From NCBI GenBank assembly GCA_021790375.1, contig JAJYEB010000075.1, forward strand, positions 1 to 7,979: 7,979 nucleotides of DNA, written 5' to 3'. This document shows positions 6,463 through 7,979 of the stretch, piece by piece (the first letter of the stretch is position 1; every line of letters begins with the position of its first letter). The notes under the pieces are model-generated. The model was not told where the DNA came from. It was given only the letters and a program-made list of their open reading frames with translations, and made no database searches. Made by a program: the position numbers and the translations under genes. This stretch comes from Chloroflexota bacterium (GTDB lineage Bacteria > Chloroflexota > Limnocylindria > Limnocylindrales > CSP1-4).

Positions 6463-6477
6463 GCGCGTCCAGCGCGC
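6463..6477 (+). promoter_or_regulatory. Small GC hairpin in the pnp leader
   Basis: GCGCG (6463-6467) can pair with CGCGC (6473-6477) across a TCCAG loop. It is short, and such stems arise by chance in GC-rich DNA. It is listed because it lies between two stronger leader hairpins. Confidence 0.3.
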
Positions 6478-6483
6478 AAGGTC

Positions 6484-6504
6484 GTCCTCCGCGCAGAGGA
6501 GGAC
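6484..6504 (+). promoter_or_regulatory. Hairpin sequestering the pnp Shine-Dalgarno
   Basis: GTCCTCC (6484-6490) is perfectly complementary to GGAGGAC (6498-6504) across a 7-base loop (GCGCAGA). The 3' arm contains the full GGAGG ribosome site of pnp, two bases before its ATG at 6507. The 5' arm mimics the anti-Shine-Dalgarno of 16S rRNA. Folding would block ribosome loading, so pnp translation is likely conditional or dependent on an unfolding factor or on coupling. PNPase autoregulates through a leader stem in E. coli; any parallel here is inference. Confidence 0.6.
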
Positions 6505-6506
6505 TG

Positions 6507-7979
6507 ATGCCAGTCTCAGTATCCGCCGAGTTCGGTGGTCGCACGCTGACCATCGAGACCGGCAAGCTCGCGCGTCTCGCGGGCGGTTCCGTCACCGTGC
6601 GCTACGGCGACACCGTGGTGCTCGGCACCGCCAACCGGTCGGAGCCGCGCCCGGGGCTCGACTTCTTCCCGCTGACGGTCGATTTCGAGGAGCGGATGTA
6701 CGCGGCCGGGAAGATCCCCGGCGGCTTCATCAAGCGCGAGTCCCGCCCCTCGGAGGCGGCCATCCTGGCGGCGCGCCTGACCGACCGCCCGATCCGCCCG
6801 CTCTTCCCCGCGGGCTACAAGGATGACGTCCAGGTCGTGCTGACGGTCCTGTCCACCGACCAGGAGAACGACCCCGACATCATCGGGACGCTGGCGGCCT
6901 CCGCGGCCCTCACCATCAGCGAGATCCCCTTCCAGGGACCCGTCGCCGCCGTCCGGATCGGCCGGATCGACGGCGAGTTCGTGCTGAACCCGACCATCAG
7001 CCAGCTCGAGGAATCCGAGCTCGACCTGGTGGTCTCGGGCACGCGCGACGCCATCATGATGGTCGAGGCCGGCGCGAAGATCCTGCCCGAGGCCGTGATG
7101 GCCGACGCGATCGTCTTTGCGCACCGCAGCCTCGGCCCGCTGCTCGACCTCCAGGAGGACCTCCAGCGCCAGGTCGGCAAGGCCAAGCGGACCCCCTACC
7201 TCGAGCCCGGCACCGAGAGCGTCCTCGACTTCGCCGCGGCGATCGAGCAGGGGCGGGAGCTGGTCGTGGTCGACGTCGAGACCACCGGCCGCGACCCGCT
7301 CACCGCGGACCTGCTGGAGATCGGCGCCGTCAGGATGCGCGGCACCGAGATCGTGGACCGCTGGTCGACCTTCGTGAACCCGGGCCGGCCGATCGTCGGG
7401 AACCAGATGCACGGCATCACCGACGCCGACGTCAAGGATGCCCCGAGCCCGGCCGACGCCGTCCGCGCCTTCCGCGCGTTCGCCGGCGAGGCGGTGCTGG
7501 TCGGGCACAACGTCGGGTTCGACCTCGGGTTCCTCGAGGCCGCCGCCGGCGACGGCACCCGGTACCAGCCGGGGCAGTACCTCGACACGCTGGTGATCGC
7601 CCGCGAGGGGCACCCGGACCAGGAGAGCTACAAGCTCGGCGACCTCGCGCGCTTCTTCGGCGTCGCGCAGGAGACGAGCCACCGCGCCCTCGCCGACGCC
7701 GAGGCCACCGCCGGGCTCGTCGCGTACTTCGGCCGCACCCTGCCCGGGCGGATCCACGGCTTCCACGACGCGGTCGCGGAGTCCATCCGGATGCGCGGCA
7801 AGGGCGACCAGGAGGGGGCGGACGCCACCTTCGAGCGCGGCCGCCGCGAGGCGCGCCTGTCGAAGTCGCTCACCACGCTGGTCCACAAGAAGACCGTCCG
7901 CGAGCTGGTCCTCGGCGAGGGGATCCGCATGGACGGGCGCGACCTGGAGACGATCCGCCCGATCTCCGTCGAGGTTGGC
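6507..7979 (+). CDS. pnp: Polyribonucleotide nucleotidyltransferase (PNPase) with inserted DEDDh exonuclease domain, 3' truncated
   Basis: PNPase degrades RNA 3'-5' by phosphorolysis as a ring-shaped trimer. The first RNase PH core is clear: FFPLTVDFEERMYAAGKIPG, GGFIKRESRPSE and TDRPIRPLFP (residues about 53-101), STDQENDPD (116-124) and the ELDLVVSGT...MMVEAGA segment (171-190). The helical linker begins (LQRQVGKAK, 219-227) but is interrupted at about 250-408 by a DnaQ-like exonuclease with D256, E258, D339, H392 and D397. Linker sequence resumes (HKKTVRELVLGEG, 460-472), followed by the start of the second core, RMDGRDLETIRPISVEVG. The frame is open throughout and still open at the window edge after 491 codons. 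The second-core phosphorolysis residues and the KH and S1 domains are therefore not visible. Start: ATG at 6507 behind GGAGG (6498-6502). The full protein should be roughly 150 residues longer than the usual 700-780. Confidence 0.96.
   Translation, partial: MPVSVSAEFGGRTLTIETGKLARLAGGSVTVRYGDTVVLGTANRSEPRPGLDFFPLTVDFEERMYAAGKIPGGFIKRESRPSEAAILAARLTDRPIRPLFPAGYKDDVQVVLTVLSTDQENDPDIIGTLAASAALTISEIPFQGPVAAVRIGRIDGEFVLNPTISQLEESELDLVVSGTRDAIMMVEAGAKILPEAVMADAIVFAHRSLGPLLDLQEDLQRQVGKAKRTPYLEPGTESVLDFAAAIEQGRELVVVDVETTGRDPLTADLLEIGAVRMRGTEIVDRWSTFVNPGRPIVGNQMHGITDADVKDAPSPADAVRAFRAFAGEAVLVGHNVGFDLGFLEAAAGDGTRYQPGQYLDTLVIAREGHPDQESYKLGDLARFFGVAQETSHRALADAEATAGLVAYFGRTLPGRIHGFHDAVAESIRMRGKGDQEGADATFERGRREARLSKSLTTLVHKKTVRELVLGEGIRMDGRDLETIRPISVEVG
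7254..7730 (+). other. DnaQ-like DEDDh 3'-5' exonuclease domain embedded in PNPase
   Basis: This domain covers PNPase residues about 250-408. ExoI is VVVDVETTG with D256 and E258. A PolC/DinG-like MHGITDADVKDAPSP follows. ExoII is LVGHNVGFDLGFL with D339. ExoIII is the HRALADAEAT segment, with H392 and D397 in HxAxxD spacing. All five metal-binding and catalytic residues of the DEDDh class are present, so the domain should hydrolyse nucleic acid from the 3' end using two metal ions. By sequence flavour it is nearer the PolC/DinG/epsilon exonucleases than oligoribonuclease. Whether its substrate is RNA or DNA cannot be read from the sequence. Confidence 0.93.

Noticed and set aside
7254..7730. 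Exonuclease region as a separate dnaQ-like gene or an assembly chimaera
   Set aside because: No stop, start or ribosome site separates it from PNPase, the frame is continuous on both sides, and PNPase linker sequence resumes exactly in frame before the second core. A chimaera would rarely preserve this, although reads were not available to prove it.
6516..7886. 456-codon minus-strand open frame opposite pnp
   Set aside because: Antisense shadow of the conserved PNPase and exonuclease coding frame; no family motif is visible.

Overview
The window is a single, densely packed plus-strand gene cluster from a bacterium with very high G+C (around 70% by eye, G/C at most third codon positions). The order infB–rbfA–nrnA(DHH)–truB–ribF–[GHKL ATPase]–rpsO–pnp is the classic translation/RNA-decay operon seen in Gram-positive and related phyla. 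The gene order, base composition and Arg/Ala-rich tails fit a high-GC Chloroflexota lineage (for example the Limnocylindria/Ellin6529 group) or an actinobacterial relative. That placement is an inference, not a proven assignment.

Layout. Bases 1-623 hold the C-terminal third of IF-2. RbfA (662-1165), an NrnA-type DHH/DHHA1 phosphoesterase (1162-2319), TruB (2316-3326), RibF (3344-4375) and a GHKL/MORC-like ATPase of unknown role (4372-5988) follow. Three of these junctions are 4-base ATGA or GTGA overlaps, indicating translational coupling. A 139-base gap (5989-6127) carries a 13-base direct repeat and a good extended -10 promoter that should drive rpsO (6128-6397). A second gap (6398-6506) contains a strong 11-bp hairpin, a small hairpin, and a 7-bp hairpin that pairs the pnp Shine-Dalgarno with a perfect anti-Shine-Dalgarno just upstream. 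pnp starts at 6507 and runs off the window end.

The most unusual feature is in pnp. A complete DnaQ-like DEDDh 3'-5' exonuclease domain, with all five catalytic residues, is inserted in frame into the helical linker between the two RNase PH cores of PNPase. Normal PNPase sequence resumes after it. The gene therefore appears to encode a two-chemistry RNA (or DNA) 3' exonuclease: phosphorolytic PNPase plus hydrolytic DEDDh. The second surprise is the GHKL ATPase placed inside a housekeeping operon, with a degenerate adenine-binding motif.

Taken together, the genes cover translation initiation and ribosome assembly (IF-2, RbfA, S15), tRNA modification (TruB), flavin cofactor synthesis (RibF), and RNA 3'-end decay from long RNA down to nucleotides (PNPase-DEDDh plus the NrnA-type nanoRNase). 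No mobile elements, tRNAs, rRNAs or CRISPR arrays were seen.
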